Assembly: GCA_017540585.1 (NCBI GenBank)
Contig: JAFYAT010000005.1
Coordinates: forward strand, 1-62,938
DNA from: Bacteroidaceae bacterium
GTDB taxonomy: Bacteria > Bacteroidota > Bacteroidia > Bacteroidales > Bacteroidaceae
Length of the DNA: 62,938 bases
Reading direction: 5' to 3'
Position 1 is the stretch's first letter; each line of letters opens with the position of its first letter. Positions 29,245 to 36,975 of the stretch are shown here, piece after piece. The position numbers and the translations under genes were made by a program. The notes under the pieces are model-generated. The model was not told the origin of the DNA. It did not search any database and was given only the letters and a program-made list of their open reading frames with translations.

Positions 29245-31515
29245 TTACATTCTTCTTTTAACTGTAACTTTTGCATCTCTTGATATATACACATTTGGTT
29301 TGATAACATATTTCTCGGCATCAAAAATGTATGTTCCTCCATTTATACGGACATCACCTTGTTGCTTACTATTAGTAACATTTGTTCCAATATGTATAGT
29401 TTCTCCATAAAAAGATTTGTTACCATTTATGTTCTCATTTTGTACATATACATTCTCTGGTTGCGGTTCAAAATACGCTGTTTTTATGTATGGAATATAA
29501 TTCCGTTTTGTAACAACGATGGACACATCACCACTCACATTGTGGAAAACACATTCTTTCCCGTTTTCCACACTATAGTAACTTTTTCCATTATCTTGTG
29601 AACTCATAACACAAACACGACAGCCTTCAACATTTGTTTTTACGTTCAAAGTCGAACCAGAACATGTTATGTTTATATTGTTGAAACAGATAGGTTTCTC
29701 AGTAAAAACTGGCATTTCTGGATCACCCAATGTATTCAAGCCAAATTGAATCCAGCGATAATAAGCATGGCATATCGCAAAAGATGACTTCTCATATTTT
29801 GCAACTGAAACAATTTTTGCCAGATTTTCACATTCAACACAACCAAACATTTTTTCTTGTATGGACTTGTCATACTCGTATGACACTCCATAACCATCAT
29901 CATCTACATTTCCCAACCCCTCTACAGAACTACCAATATATGCAACAACACCACTTTTTGGTGCATTTATAAAAGCTTCTCCAAGACAGCAATTTATATA
30001 ATCCATTTCAGGAATGTATTCGTAAACTGTAAAATCATTTGTAAGACAAGCTTCTGTCAAAACAATTGTAGAAGTTTTGTTTTCGATATTTTCTACATTT
30101 TTTTTTCTATACAAGTTTCCATAAAAATTCCAACCTAATTTGTCACCATGCGAGAGCACATCGATAAAACTATAGCCCTGTGAGAAAACGTCGCTTAATT
30201 TTTCGACGCCAAATGGGAAATTAAAATTATTCTTCTTGTCAAAAAAATATTTTGGTTCAATACTAGTCCATTTTTTTACACAATTATTATATAAATCTTC
30301 AGCACAACGATAGTTACTACTGTTTCCACCATATGAACATCCTGCATATAGAAACGTATTATTAACATTTGCATTCTGTTCATAATTTAACACCTTTTTT
30401 ACAAATGTTTCAACATCTACCTTACTATGACAAGCTACACGAGAGAGATAAATATTCGGAAACAATGATATATTATCATCCAGTTCTCCATATATATTAT
30501 TATTATTAGCATTCCACTCAAAATTATCGTCGAAACATTGAAAATACATGTCTGTTGGTATTCTACAATTTATCAAAGTTTCTTTAGAATTTTTTATTAC
30601 ATTTATCTTCATATAGCATTTTCTTGTTGGCACAACATCGTCACCGCCGCCTAACAGAACAAATTTCAATCCATTACAATATGCGTCATACAAATAATGT
30701 TTTACCATCAACGGAATATCATTTCCATACATGCTATATTTACTATTTTTCTTTATCTGTTCTATCGATACAATTGCTGATGGAACTCCTTTCTTTTTTT
30801 TCCAATCAGCCAAAGGTAAGAATGAGTCTTTAAATTTATCGGAAGTAATTATTAAATATTCTATTTTATCACAGGATTTGGATAAAGTTTTACTTCGTGT
30901 TAATGGTGCATCATAGAAAACCACATCACTTGGATTGATGCATAATGATTTTACTATTTTACTATTATCATGTCCAAGTTTCACACTAGAATTTACATTT
31001 TTAAGTTTGATGTTTATTTTGATATTCTTAGTCAATGAAAGAGAATTATCTTTAGCGTTGTAAGTAAAAGGACATACTAAAAAACGAAGTAATTTATATT
31101 CACCAAAGTTATCCGTTTTAATGTATCGAACGCAAAATGGATAAGTTTTCTTTGCATAATTTGATGGCTGACGCTGTTTATTATCAATATTTTGCGAAGT
31201 GACACTTTGCATAACTGTTTGAGCGACAACTGTCTTACTAAAAATAGTCTGTAATGTAGCATCAGTTGTAAAAGAGTCAAAATCATACAATGATTTAACG
31301 GCTACATTAATAGGAACAAATGGTAATGCTGGAGCATTTAAATCGGCACCATATGAATACGAAAATTTTGAAGATGATATATTTAATTCATTTAATATAT
31401 TATAGTCATAAATGAAATCTTGTTTACCAAAATCAAGACTTATGACTTTAACGGACTGAGCATAATTACTCAGGCAAAAACTTAAAACGAATAACAAAAC
31501 AAATAACTTTCTCAT
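29245..31515 (-). CDS. Gingipain-like cysteine peptidase (family C25)
   Basis: 756-aa secreted peptidase. The signal peptide ends SNYAQ, followed by a propeptide-like β domain (~20-200). The C25 catalytic region runs ~215-620 with His in FIDVLSHGDKLGW and Cys in STIVLTEACLTNDFT, plus the family signature LGDPEMPVF. After it come β domains and a C-terminal stretch (INGGTYIFDAEKYVIKPNVYI) of the kind found at the ends of secreted Bacteroidetes proteins. C25 enzymes are classic type IX cargo. The length is far below PorU sortase, so this is not PorU. First gene of the AT-rich operon; its upstream region copies that of the xylan operon. Confidence 0.82.
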   Translation of the reverse strand: MRKLFVLLFVLSFCLSNYAQSVKVISLDFGKQDFIYDYNILNELNISSSKFSYSYGADLNAPALPFVPINVAVKSLYDFDSFTTDATLQTIFSKTVVAQTVMQSVTSQNIDNKQRQPSNYAKKTYPFCVRYIKTDNFGEYKLLRFLVCPFTYNAKDNSLSLTKNIKINIKLKNVNSSVKLGHDNSKIVKSLCINPSDVVFYDAPLTRSKTLSKSCDKIEYLIITSDKFKDSFLPLADWKKKKGVPSAIVSIEQIKKNSKYSMYGNDIPLMVKHYLYDAYCNGLKFVLLGGGDDVVPTRKCYMKINVIKNSKETLINCRIPTDMYFQCFDDNFEWNANNNNIYGELDDNISLFPNIYLSRVACHSKVDVETFVKKVLNYEQNANVNNTFLYAGCSYGGNSSNYRCAEDLYNNCVKKWTSIEPKYFFDKKNNFNFPFGVEKLSDVFSQGYSFIDVLSHGDKLGWNFYGNLYRKKNVENIENKTSTIVLTEACLTNDFTVYEYIPEMDYINCCLGEAFINAPKSGVVAYIGSSVEGLGNVDDDGYGVSYEYDKSIQEKMFGCVECENLAKIVSVAKYEKSSFAICHAYYRWIQFGLNTLGDPEMPVFTEKPICFNNINITCSGSTLNVKTNVEGCRVCVMSSQDNGKSYYSVENGKECVFHNVSGDVSIVVTKRNYIPYIKTAYFEPQPENVYVQNENINGNKSFYGETIHIGTNVTNSKQQGDVRINGGTYIFDAEKYVIKPNVYISRDAKVTVKRRM

Positions 31516-31898
31516 TATTATATAGTTTATATTTTATCAACACAAATAGTATTAATATAGATGAACACACACTATCTTATGGGTAAATAAAAACACCCAT
31601 ATTCATAATAGTCATAAGTTTTTGCTGATGTGGCTTCACATATAGGGGCCGCAAGAGTAATAATTAAACTTATTTGAGTTCTTCTTGTATTTACCAAGTT
31701 TCTTATTTCTTTTGCAAAGTTATGCAAAAAAAACAAACTCACAAAAAATAAACAAGCATTTTTCCGCAAATGCGAATATATTTCTAAATTAGGTTATCTT
31801 AAGAAACATCATATTACACATATAACAGATTAACACTCTGTACACTTGAAAACAAGTTACGACCTTAGTCACTATAGGTGATGACAATTATACATTAC
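31516..31898. promoter_or_regulatory. Leader region of C25 operon
   Basis: No gene is seen. On the minus strand a weak -7-like box TATAATTG (31885-31892) lies 47 nt from TGTAACAT in the upstream block. That would give a leader of about 360 nt before the C25 start, so another promoter closer to the gene may exist. Confidence 0.3.
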
Positions 31899-31979
31899 CA
31901 CAAGAGCAGAAAAAATTCATGTAACAGGTAGTTTACATCATGTTACATATTTTTTATCATGGTATATATTAAGCATTTA
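31899..31979 (-). repeat. 81-bp upstream block, copy 2
   Basis: Nearly identical to 25654-25734 and in the same orientation. It carries TGTAACAT on the minus strand (31940-31947). Together the two copies bracket the C25/S74/S74/serpin operon as direct repeats about 6.2 kb apart. Confidence 0.7.
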
Positions 31980-32039
31980 TGATATCCATACCTTTCACCG
32001 TCACCCATCAAAAGCAAGTATGCCACCACCCCATTTTGA

Positions 32040-32118
32040 GTTAGTGGGCAACTCTAATACAGTTAGTGGGTAACTATATTATAGTTAGTGGGTAACTCCA
32101 ACATAGTTACCCACTAAC
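32040..32118. repeat. 22-bp tandem repeat plus inverted half-unit
   Basis: Units at 32040, 32062 and 32084 share GTTAGTGGGTAAC, followed at 32106-32118 by its exact complement GTTACCCACTAAC. The last unit and the inverted one form a 13-bp perfect hairpin. Each unit also has GTTA/TAAC dyad symmetry. Located between the C25 promoter and the GH43 gene. Confidence 0.7.
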
Positions 32119-32142
32119 TCAAAATGACTTTCCCAAGGCATA

Positions 32143-32211
32143 CGATTCTATTAAAATCGTTGTATCAATTCTATTAAAATCATTTTATCGATTCTATTAA
32201 AATCGATGTAT
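32143..32211. repeat. 23-bp tandem repeat, three units
   Basis: Units at 32143, 32166 and 32189 share the core ATTCTATTAAAATC; units 1 and 3 are flanked by CG on both sides, giving a CGATT/AATCG dyad. Size and layout resemble the repeats at 15528 and 32040 although the sequence is different. Confidence 0.7.
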
Positions 32212-32297
32212 GTCCTATTAGGGATGAACGTATAATTGCTTCCCGATTACACTCTTTAATGAATACGTATCATCTGTACCTTCCATTATATACACAA

Positions 32298-32330
32298 TTA
32301 GCCGTTCGGATGCTTACTCCGAACGGCTAA
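32298..32330 (-). terminator. 13-bp perfect hairpin
   Basis: TTAGCCGTTCGGA (32298-32310) pairs perfectly with TCCGAACGGCTAA (32318-32330) across 7 nt. It lies downstream of the leftward GH43 gene and of the gene remnant at 32434, and is a likely transcript end for the transporter/GH43 operon. Confidence 0.55.
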
Positions 32331-32403
32331 TATAGTGGATAACGGTCAGCAAGACCGATTAGTATAGTTTCTTATGTGAGCCTATGCCCCACTCGATAAG
32401 AGT

Positions 32404-32436
32404 CCTCCCCCTTGGGGGAGTTAGAGGGGGCTTTTA
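32404..32436. repeat. GC-rich REP-like palindrome
   Basis: CTCCCCCTTGGGGGAG is followed by TTAGAGGGGGCTTTTA. On the other strand this reads AAAGCCCCC ... CCCCCAAGGGGG, sharing the AAGCCCCC edge of the palindromes at 54143, 54620 and 57336. It directly abuts the stop codon of the gene remnant at 32434-32540. Confidence 0.5.
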
Positions 32437-32540
32437 CTTGCATACCGCACGGACTGAGAAGCCGAAGAAGCGAGCGAAATTACTTTTTTCGCACTTGTAA
32501 GAATAGAAGCTCTGTGTTATATTATTGGGGGAGTTAATCG
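32434..32540 (-). pseudogene. C-terminal gene remnant ending FGFSVRAVCK
   Basis: An open minus-strand frame of about 35 codons reads ...NNITQSFYSYKCEK then FARFFGFSVRAVCK and a stop. The GFSVRAV ending is a familiar C-terminus of Bacteroidetes secreted proteins of the major-paralogous/FISUMP type. There is no start codon and the upstream part is missing, since the GH43 stop lies immediately beyond. Best read as a leftover of a deleted gene. Confidence 0.45.
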
Positions 32541-32546
32541 ACAAAA

Positions 32547-33593
32547 TTACTCGTCAATACCTTCGATTGTCTGGATTGTTCCATCCTCATTGTATGTGAG
32601 TTCGCATACCTTGAGGCTGCGGAGCCATGACTTGCCACCTGATGGTACGCTGTCGTGGTGGAAGAGATACCACTTGCCCTTGTACTCGATGATGCTGTGG
32701 TGAGTTGTCCAACCAACAACAGGAGTGAGGATAACGCCCTGATAAGTGAATGGTCCGTATGGGTTGTCACCTACTGCATAGCAGAGGAGGTGGCTGTCAC
32801 CTGTTGAGTAAGAGAAGTAATACTTGCCCCTGTACTTGTGCATCCAACTTGCCTCGAAGAAACGATGTGGGTCGTCTGCCTTGAGAGGATTGCCGTCCTT
32901 GTCAACCACGAGGATTGGACGTGGTGCCTCAGCATAGTTGAGGCCATCCTTAGTGAGGCGTACGCAACGGCTTGGAAGTGAATCTGCCTTGCCCTCTGGG
33001 AGATATGGTTCCTCAAGGTGGATATTATCCTTGTAACGCTGGAGCTGTCCACCCCAGAGACCACCGAAGTAAACGTATGTCTCGCCATCTGCATCATCAC
33101 GGAAGGCACACATATCGATGCTGTAGCTTCCTGGTATTGGTGCTGGCTGAGGAATGAATGGACCTGCTGGATTGTCGGCAATGGCAGCACCCCAGTGGAA
33201 CACGTCGTTGCGGTCCTTGAGTGGGAAGTACATGATATACTTCTTCACCTTCTTGCTGAAGCCCATACCCTTTGCCTGCTCTTCCGCATTTGTAGGAACC
33301 TCGACCTCATACTCCTGAACGTCACAGTCCCAGAGCTGACGGCCTGCCCAAGGAATATCCTCCTGACGAAGCACACATCCATGGTCAGTCACCTTGCCTG
33401 TCATAGGGTCACCATCGATAGAAAGAACGTGGTAATCCTTCATGACATACTGGTCGCCATTGTCATTTTCTACATTCTCACACTCCCAGTCGTGACTTGG
33501 ATAGATGTATATCTTACCGTCAAAGATGTGAACAGATGGGTCTGCCATGTAATCCTCTGGGAATACATATCTCTTCTTAGTTTTTGTTGCCAT
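32547..33593 (-). CDS. GH43 β-xylosidase / α-L-arabinofuranosidase, cytoplasmic
   Basis: 348-aa five-bladed GH43 enzyme without a signal peptide. Catalytic residues can be placed: base Asp18 in YMADPSVHIF, the middle Asp in SIDMCAFRDD, and acid Glu in FFEASWMHKYRGKYYFSY. The N-terminus (ADPSVHIFDGKIYIYPSHD) resembles the GH43 subgroup found beside xylo-oligosaccharide transporters. It lies 117 bp after the pentoside symporter gene and is probably co-transcribed with it, so it should hydrolyse imported xylo-oligosaccharides in the cytoplasm. An arrangement of symporter plus GH43 beside a GH10 gene is reminiscent of the xylanase cluster of Prevotella bryantii. Confidence 0.88.
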   Translation of the reverse strand: MATKTKKRYVFPEDYMADPSVHIFDGKIYIYPSHDWECENVENDNGDQYVMKDYHVLSIDGDPMTGKVTDHGCVLRQEDIPWAGRQLWDCDVQEYEVEVPTNAEEQAKGMGFSKKVKKYIMYFPLKDRNDVFHWGAAIADNPAGPFIPQPAPIPGSYSIDMCAFRDDADGETYVYFGGLWGGQLQRYKDNIHLEEPYLPEGKADSLPSRCVRLTKDGLNYAEAPRPILVVDKDGNPLKADDPHRFFEASWMHKYRGKYYFSYSTGDSHLLCYAVGDNPYGPFTYQGVILTPVVGWTTHHSIIEYKGKWYLFHHDSVPSGGKSWLRSLKVCELTYNEDGTIQTIEGIDE

Positions 33594-33710
33594 AGTTATA
33601 TTGTATTAGTATTGTACTATCTTATCCTTCTTGCTTCGTCAACCATTACGTAAGAATTACGAAGGGTTAACGAAGGGTTACCGAAGGATTATGTTCGATT
33701 TTTTCTTGTA
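33594..33710 (-). repeat. Short ACGAAGGGTT repeats between symporter and GH43
   Basis: The gap contains three successive copies of an 11-bp unit (TACGAAGGGTTA, AACGAAGGGTTA, CCGAAGGATTA) around 33658-33690. Similar units recur at 52325-52365. No promoter box is evident, so the two genes are taken as one operon. Confidence 0.45.
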
Positions 33711-35111
33711 TTATTTTGTCCTTGCCTCTATTTCTCTGTTAATCTCGTCAAGCTTCTCGTCAGTAAGTGGGTACTTGTAGATGAGGTAAGCCACCACAAC
33801 GAGGAGAGCAGCAGGAATGACACATGTGAACCAGAGGATTGTCTCCTGAGCACTTGCAGAATAATTGGCAAGTTTTGGATAGTAAGCGTTTACTGGTGCG
33901 CTGATGAATGATGCGAGGAACACAACCACGAAGATGCTGAGCATCAACTGGAGACACTTGTTTGCCTTGAATTCAGCAAACATCTCGCCGTATGTTACAG
34001 GCTTCTCTGGTGTTGTTGCGATACGTTCCTTACAACCTGTGAAACAAAGGAGTAAAAGAACGAAACCGATAAGAGCAAACACACAAGTAACAGTAAACCA
34101 CGCATCAGGAGCAATAGGAAGAGCGGATTCCTCACTTGCAAGGTCGAAACCAATCATTCCCATTACCAATGGAGTAATCCAACCAGCAATAGAGAATCCC
34201 GCCTTGAAAGCCACACCTGCAAGGGCGTTGACAGTAGCAGCAGGACGGTTGCCAGTACGATATTCTGCCTCTGTTATTACCTCTGGGACAAGAGCCCACA
34301 TGAGTGAACCAACGAGAAGACCTACACCTGTCATAATCTTTGCAATCTGAACAAATGTGTTGCAACTCTCAACGTCTGACACCTTTGGAATTGTGTAGAG
34401 AATCACGAATCCAACGAATCCGATAGAGAGGAGCAGATAGTAAAGTCCTTTCTTTCCGAACCATGACTTCAAGAGAGGAAGAGATGGAAGGATGATGAAG
34501 GCAGGAATTGTTCCGATAGCCATGAAAGTAGCCTGATTCCAGTCGATGACAGTATGAGCCACGACAGCAAGTCCTACAGGGAAACCTGCCTGAACAAGTA
34601 TCTGACCGATGTTGGCACATACCATTCGTGTAGATGTAAGCTTGAGTACCTCGTCATTATCACGAGTCATACTTGCCATGATTGAGCCGTAAGGAATGTT
34701 GACCACAGAATAAATCATGCTCAACAATGTGTAGCTGACAGTTGCGTATGCAATCTTCATCGACATTGACCACTCTGCCACCTGTGGGAGCATCAAGAGA
34801 CAAGCTGCCACAGTAAGAGGAATACCGCCATAGAGGAGATATGCACGATACTTACCGAGCTGAGGATTACGGTTGTCGATAAAACGTCCCACTACAGGAC
34901 TCCAGAAACAGTCAAGGAGTCGTACAGCAAGAATCAGTCCGCTCACGAATGCAGGATTAATCTTCAATACTGTCGTAAGGTAAAGCATCAAGAAACATGC
35001 TACCGTCTGGAAAATGAGGTTCTGTGCGAGGTCGCCTGAACCATAGCCGATTCTCTGTAACCAGCTTAATTTGTAGAAGCCCTTAGCTTCCTGAGTTGAA
35101 TTTTCAGTCAT
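33711..35111 (-). CDS. GPH-family pentoside/oligosaccharide:cation symporter
   Basis: 466-aa inner-membrane transporter with about 12 membrane segments. I start at 35111 (MTENSTQEAKGFYKL) because a -7 box TACCTTTG (35156-35163) lies only ~45 nt upstream, so the longer open frame to 35246 would begin ahead of the transcript. GPH family marks are YGSGDLAQNLIFQTV at the first helix and DPxVGRxxD-like SPVVGRFIDNRNPQLGKYR in the loop after helix 2. It is divergent from the GH10 gene and followed by the cytoplasmic GH43, which fits import of xylo-oligosaccharides or xylose into the cytoplasm. Confidence 0.88.
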   Translation of the reverse strand: MTENSTQEAKGFYKLSWLQRIGYGSGDLAQNLIFQTVACFLMLYLTTVLKINPAFVSGLILAVRLLDCFWSPVVGRFIDNRNPQLGKYRAYLLYGGIPLTVAACLLMLPQVAEWSMSMKIAYATVSYTLLSMIYSVVNIPYGSIMASMTRDNDEVLKLTSTRMVCANIGQILVQAGFPVGLAVVAHTVIDWNQATFMAIGTIPAFIILPSLPLLKSWFGKKGLYYLLLSIGFVGFVILYTIPKVSDVESCNTFVQIAKIMTGVGLLVGSLMWALVPEVITEAEYRTGNRPAATVNALAGVAFKAGFSIAGWITPLVMGMIGFDLASEESALPIAPDAWFTVTCVFALIGFVLLLLCFTGCKERIATTPEKPVTYGEMFAEFKANKCLQLMLSIFVVVFLASFISAPVNAYYPKLANYSASAQETILWFTCVIPAALLVVVAYLIYKYPLTDEKLDEINREIEARTK

Positions 35112-35155
35112 CTGAGTTGTTTTAGGTATGAATTGTTCATAAATTATTTTTGACA

Positions 35156-35201
35156 CAAAGGTAATTGTTTTAGCCATGTCCACATTCGTGTTATGTAACA
35201 T
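35156..35201 (-). promoter_or_regulatory. Symporter promoter and TGTAACAT box
   Basis: The minus strand reads TACCTTTG (35156-35163), a perfect -7 match. No TTTG is seen at -33. Thirty nt upstream is a near-palindrome TTATGTAACATAA (35192-35204) that shares TGTAACAT with the upstream regions of the 25533, 31515 and 36976 genes. Its position between divergent genes could serve both. Confidence 0.5.
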
Positions 35202-35312
35202 AAAGTTTCTCGTGTGTTTCACGATACACAAAAACGATACAGACACAGACGCTTTGGAATAAATTCAATAAAGAATGAAACAAAAAAGAAAAAGCCTAAG
35301 GATAATTGTTCG

Positions 35313-35320
35313 TTACTTTG
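35313..35320 (+). promoter_or_regulatory. GH10 promoter (-7-like box)
   Basis: TTACTTTG, one mismatch from TAnnTTTG, lies 54 nt upstream of the chosen GH10 start; the same octamer precedes the CE1-CE6 gene at 36925. A start at 35306 would lie upstream of this box. Confidence 0.45.
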
Positions 35321-35374
35321 CATCGTCAAAAAATTTCACGCATTTATTCATATTTACAGACAACAATCAGAAAA

Positions 35375-36496
35375 ATGACAAATAATAATAGTAGTAATAG
35401 TTTAGTTAAGTTGATGCTCATGCTGCTTGCGCTTCCTTTTTTCGCACAAAGGATGGAAGCGCAGCAGGTGAGTCTCAGAGATGCATTTCAGGACAAGTTC
35501 CTTATCGGCACAGCCATAAACATGTGGCAGGTGCGACAGGGAGGAGAAAAGATGCACAACCTCATCAAGAAGCAATATAGCGCAGTCGTTGCTGAGAATT
35601 GTATGAAAGCAGAGGCTGTACAGCCTATCGAGAACATATTCAACTTCAAGGACGGCGATGACCTTATCGAGTTTGCAAAAAGAAACAATCAGGTTGTCAC
35701 AGGTCATTGTCTCATCTGGCACTCACAGACACCTACATGGTTCTTCACAAACGATAAGGGCGTGCAGGTTGACCGTGAGACTATGATTGACCGTATGAGA
35801 AAGCACATCTATACTGTTGTCGGTCATTTCAAAGGCAAAGTCAAGGGATGGGACGTAGTAAACGAAGCTATCGAACAGGACGGTTCACTCCGCCGCAGCA
35901 AGTTCTACGACATCATAGGTGAAGACTACATCCGTCTTGCCTTCCAGTTTGCACATGAGGCAGACCCTGACGCAGAACTATACTACAACGACTACAGCAT
36001 GGACAATCCCGCAAAGCGTGAAGCTACCATACGCCTTATACGTGACCTCAAGAAACACGGACTACGTATTGACGCAATCGGTATGCAGTCACACCTCGGA
36101 CTTGACACAAATCTCAAGCAGTACGAACAGAGTATCGAGGCTTACGCCAAGGAAGGTGTAAAGGTCATGGCAACAGAACTCGAAGTGAGCGTACTCCCAT
36201 GGCCATCTGACCAGCAGACGGCTGAGATAAGCACCAATTTCGCTTATCAGGAGATGCTCAATCCATTCAAGAACGGCATCACAGCCGAGATGCAGACAAA
36301 GCAGGACAAGTTCATGGTTGAACTTTTCAAAATCTATAAGAAGCACTCAAAGGACATCACACGTATCACCTTCTGGGGCGTAAGCGATGGAGACTCATGG
36401 AAGAACGACTTCCCAATCAAGGGACGTACAGACTACCCTCTCCCATTCGGACGTGACCTCGAAGCTAAGCCTTGGGTGAAAAAGATTATAGATTAA
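35375..36496 (+). CDS. GH10 endo-1,4-β-xylanase
   Basis: Single-domain GH10 xylanase, 373 aa from the chosen ATG at 35375, which gives a signal peptide (MTNNNSSN then a hydrophobic run ending RMEAQ). The frame is open to 35306 but that start would precede the promoter. The acid/base Glu is in GWDVVNEAIEQ and the nucleophile Glu is in VMATELEVSVL; usual members have TELD, here TELE. Other GH10 hallmarks: TGHCLIWHSQTP and FWGVSDGDSW. It has no CBM and no lipobox, so it is secreted or periplasmic. It is the only endoxylanase visible in the window. Confidence 0.93.
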   Translation: MTNNNSSNSLVKLMLMLLALPFFAQRMEAQQVSLRDAFQDKFLIGTAINMWQVRQGGEKMHNLIKKQYSAVVAENCMKAEAVQPIENIFNFKDGDDLIEFAKRNNQVVTGHCLIWHSQTPTWFFTNDKGVQVDRETMIDRMRKHIYTVVGHFKGKVKGWDVVNEAIEQDGSLRRSKFYDIIGEDYIRLAFQFAHEADPDAELYYNDYSMDNPAKREATIRLIRDLKKHGLRIDAIGMQSHLGLDTNLKQYEQSIEAYAKEGVKVMATELEVSVLPWPSDQQTAEISTNFAYQEMLNPFKNGITAEMQTKQDKFMVELFKIYKKHSKDITRITFWGVSDGDSWKNDFPIKGRTDYPLPFGRDLEAKPWVKKIID

Positions 36497-36598
36497 CAAG
36501 CACACATTCTTCCCTCAATCATAATACGTATGAGGGCAAGACATGATTAGATGGTAATCAAAATAGGTTAATGGTTAGTAATAATAGTATTTTTTGCA

Positions 36599-36637
36599 AG
36601 CGGTTCCACGACGAGATGTCGTAGAGCCGCTAATTTT
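36599..36637 (+). terminator. Terminator after GH10
   Basis: AGCGGTTCCACGAC (36599-36612) pairs with GTCGTAGAGCCGCT (36618-36631) with one wobble and one mismatch, followed by TTTTTT. A standard intrinsic terminator on the plus strand. Confidence 0.75.
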
Positions 36638-36712
36638 TTAAGCGAAAATACCCACCCGTCAAACAGGCAAAAAAGGACAAACAAGAACACCTCCAGTCAG
36701 AAAATGGCAAGG

Positions 36713-36775
36713 GCGAAGTACTGACGAAGTACTGACTAACTATAGACGAAGTAGAGACTAAGTAGTGACTATGAA
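36713..36775. repeat. Short GAAGTAnTGACTA repeats
   Basis: Five imperfect ~12-bp units of the type ACGAAGTACTGACTA run through the gap between GH10 and the CE1-CE6 gene. Related units (ACTAAGTACTGACT) occur at 59779-59830. Function unknown. Apart from this, the terminator and the promoter elements, the 479-bp gap holds nothing recognisable. Confidence 0.5.
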
Positions 36776-36866
36776 CATTGAGACAACATATATCCATTTT
36801 GACATATTGAGTAGATTAAGGAAACATAGCATACGAATTAGGCAGGTCTGTCTTTGTTTACAAGTT

Positions 36867-36932
36867 TGTAACATATCAACAAATTCGGGAAACATTCCAT
36901 GGTTTACGTCTAACATATTTTCCGTTACTTTG
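36867..36932 (+). promoter_or_regulatory. CE1-CE6 promoter with TGTAACAT box
   Basis: TGTAACAT (36867-36874) is separated by exactly 50 nt from a -7-like TTACTTTG (36925-36932), which is 43 nt before the start codon. The 50-nt spacing is the same as upstream of the esterase operon (25637-25702). Confidence 0.5.
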
Positions 36933-36975
36933 TAGTCCAATAACAACTAATATCTAACAATACCAAAATCAAACG

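Noticed and set aside
29245-31515. C25 protein as the PorU sortase
   Set aside because: It is much shorter than PorU and is in an accessory operon, not with type IX machinery.
35306-35374. Longer N-terminus of GH10 starting at 35306
   Set aside because: It would begin upstream of the -7 box at 35313-35320 and would put the signal peptide ~30 residues into the protein.
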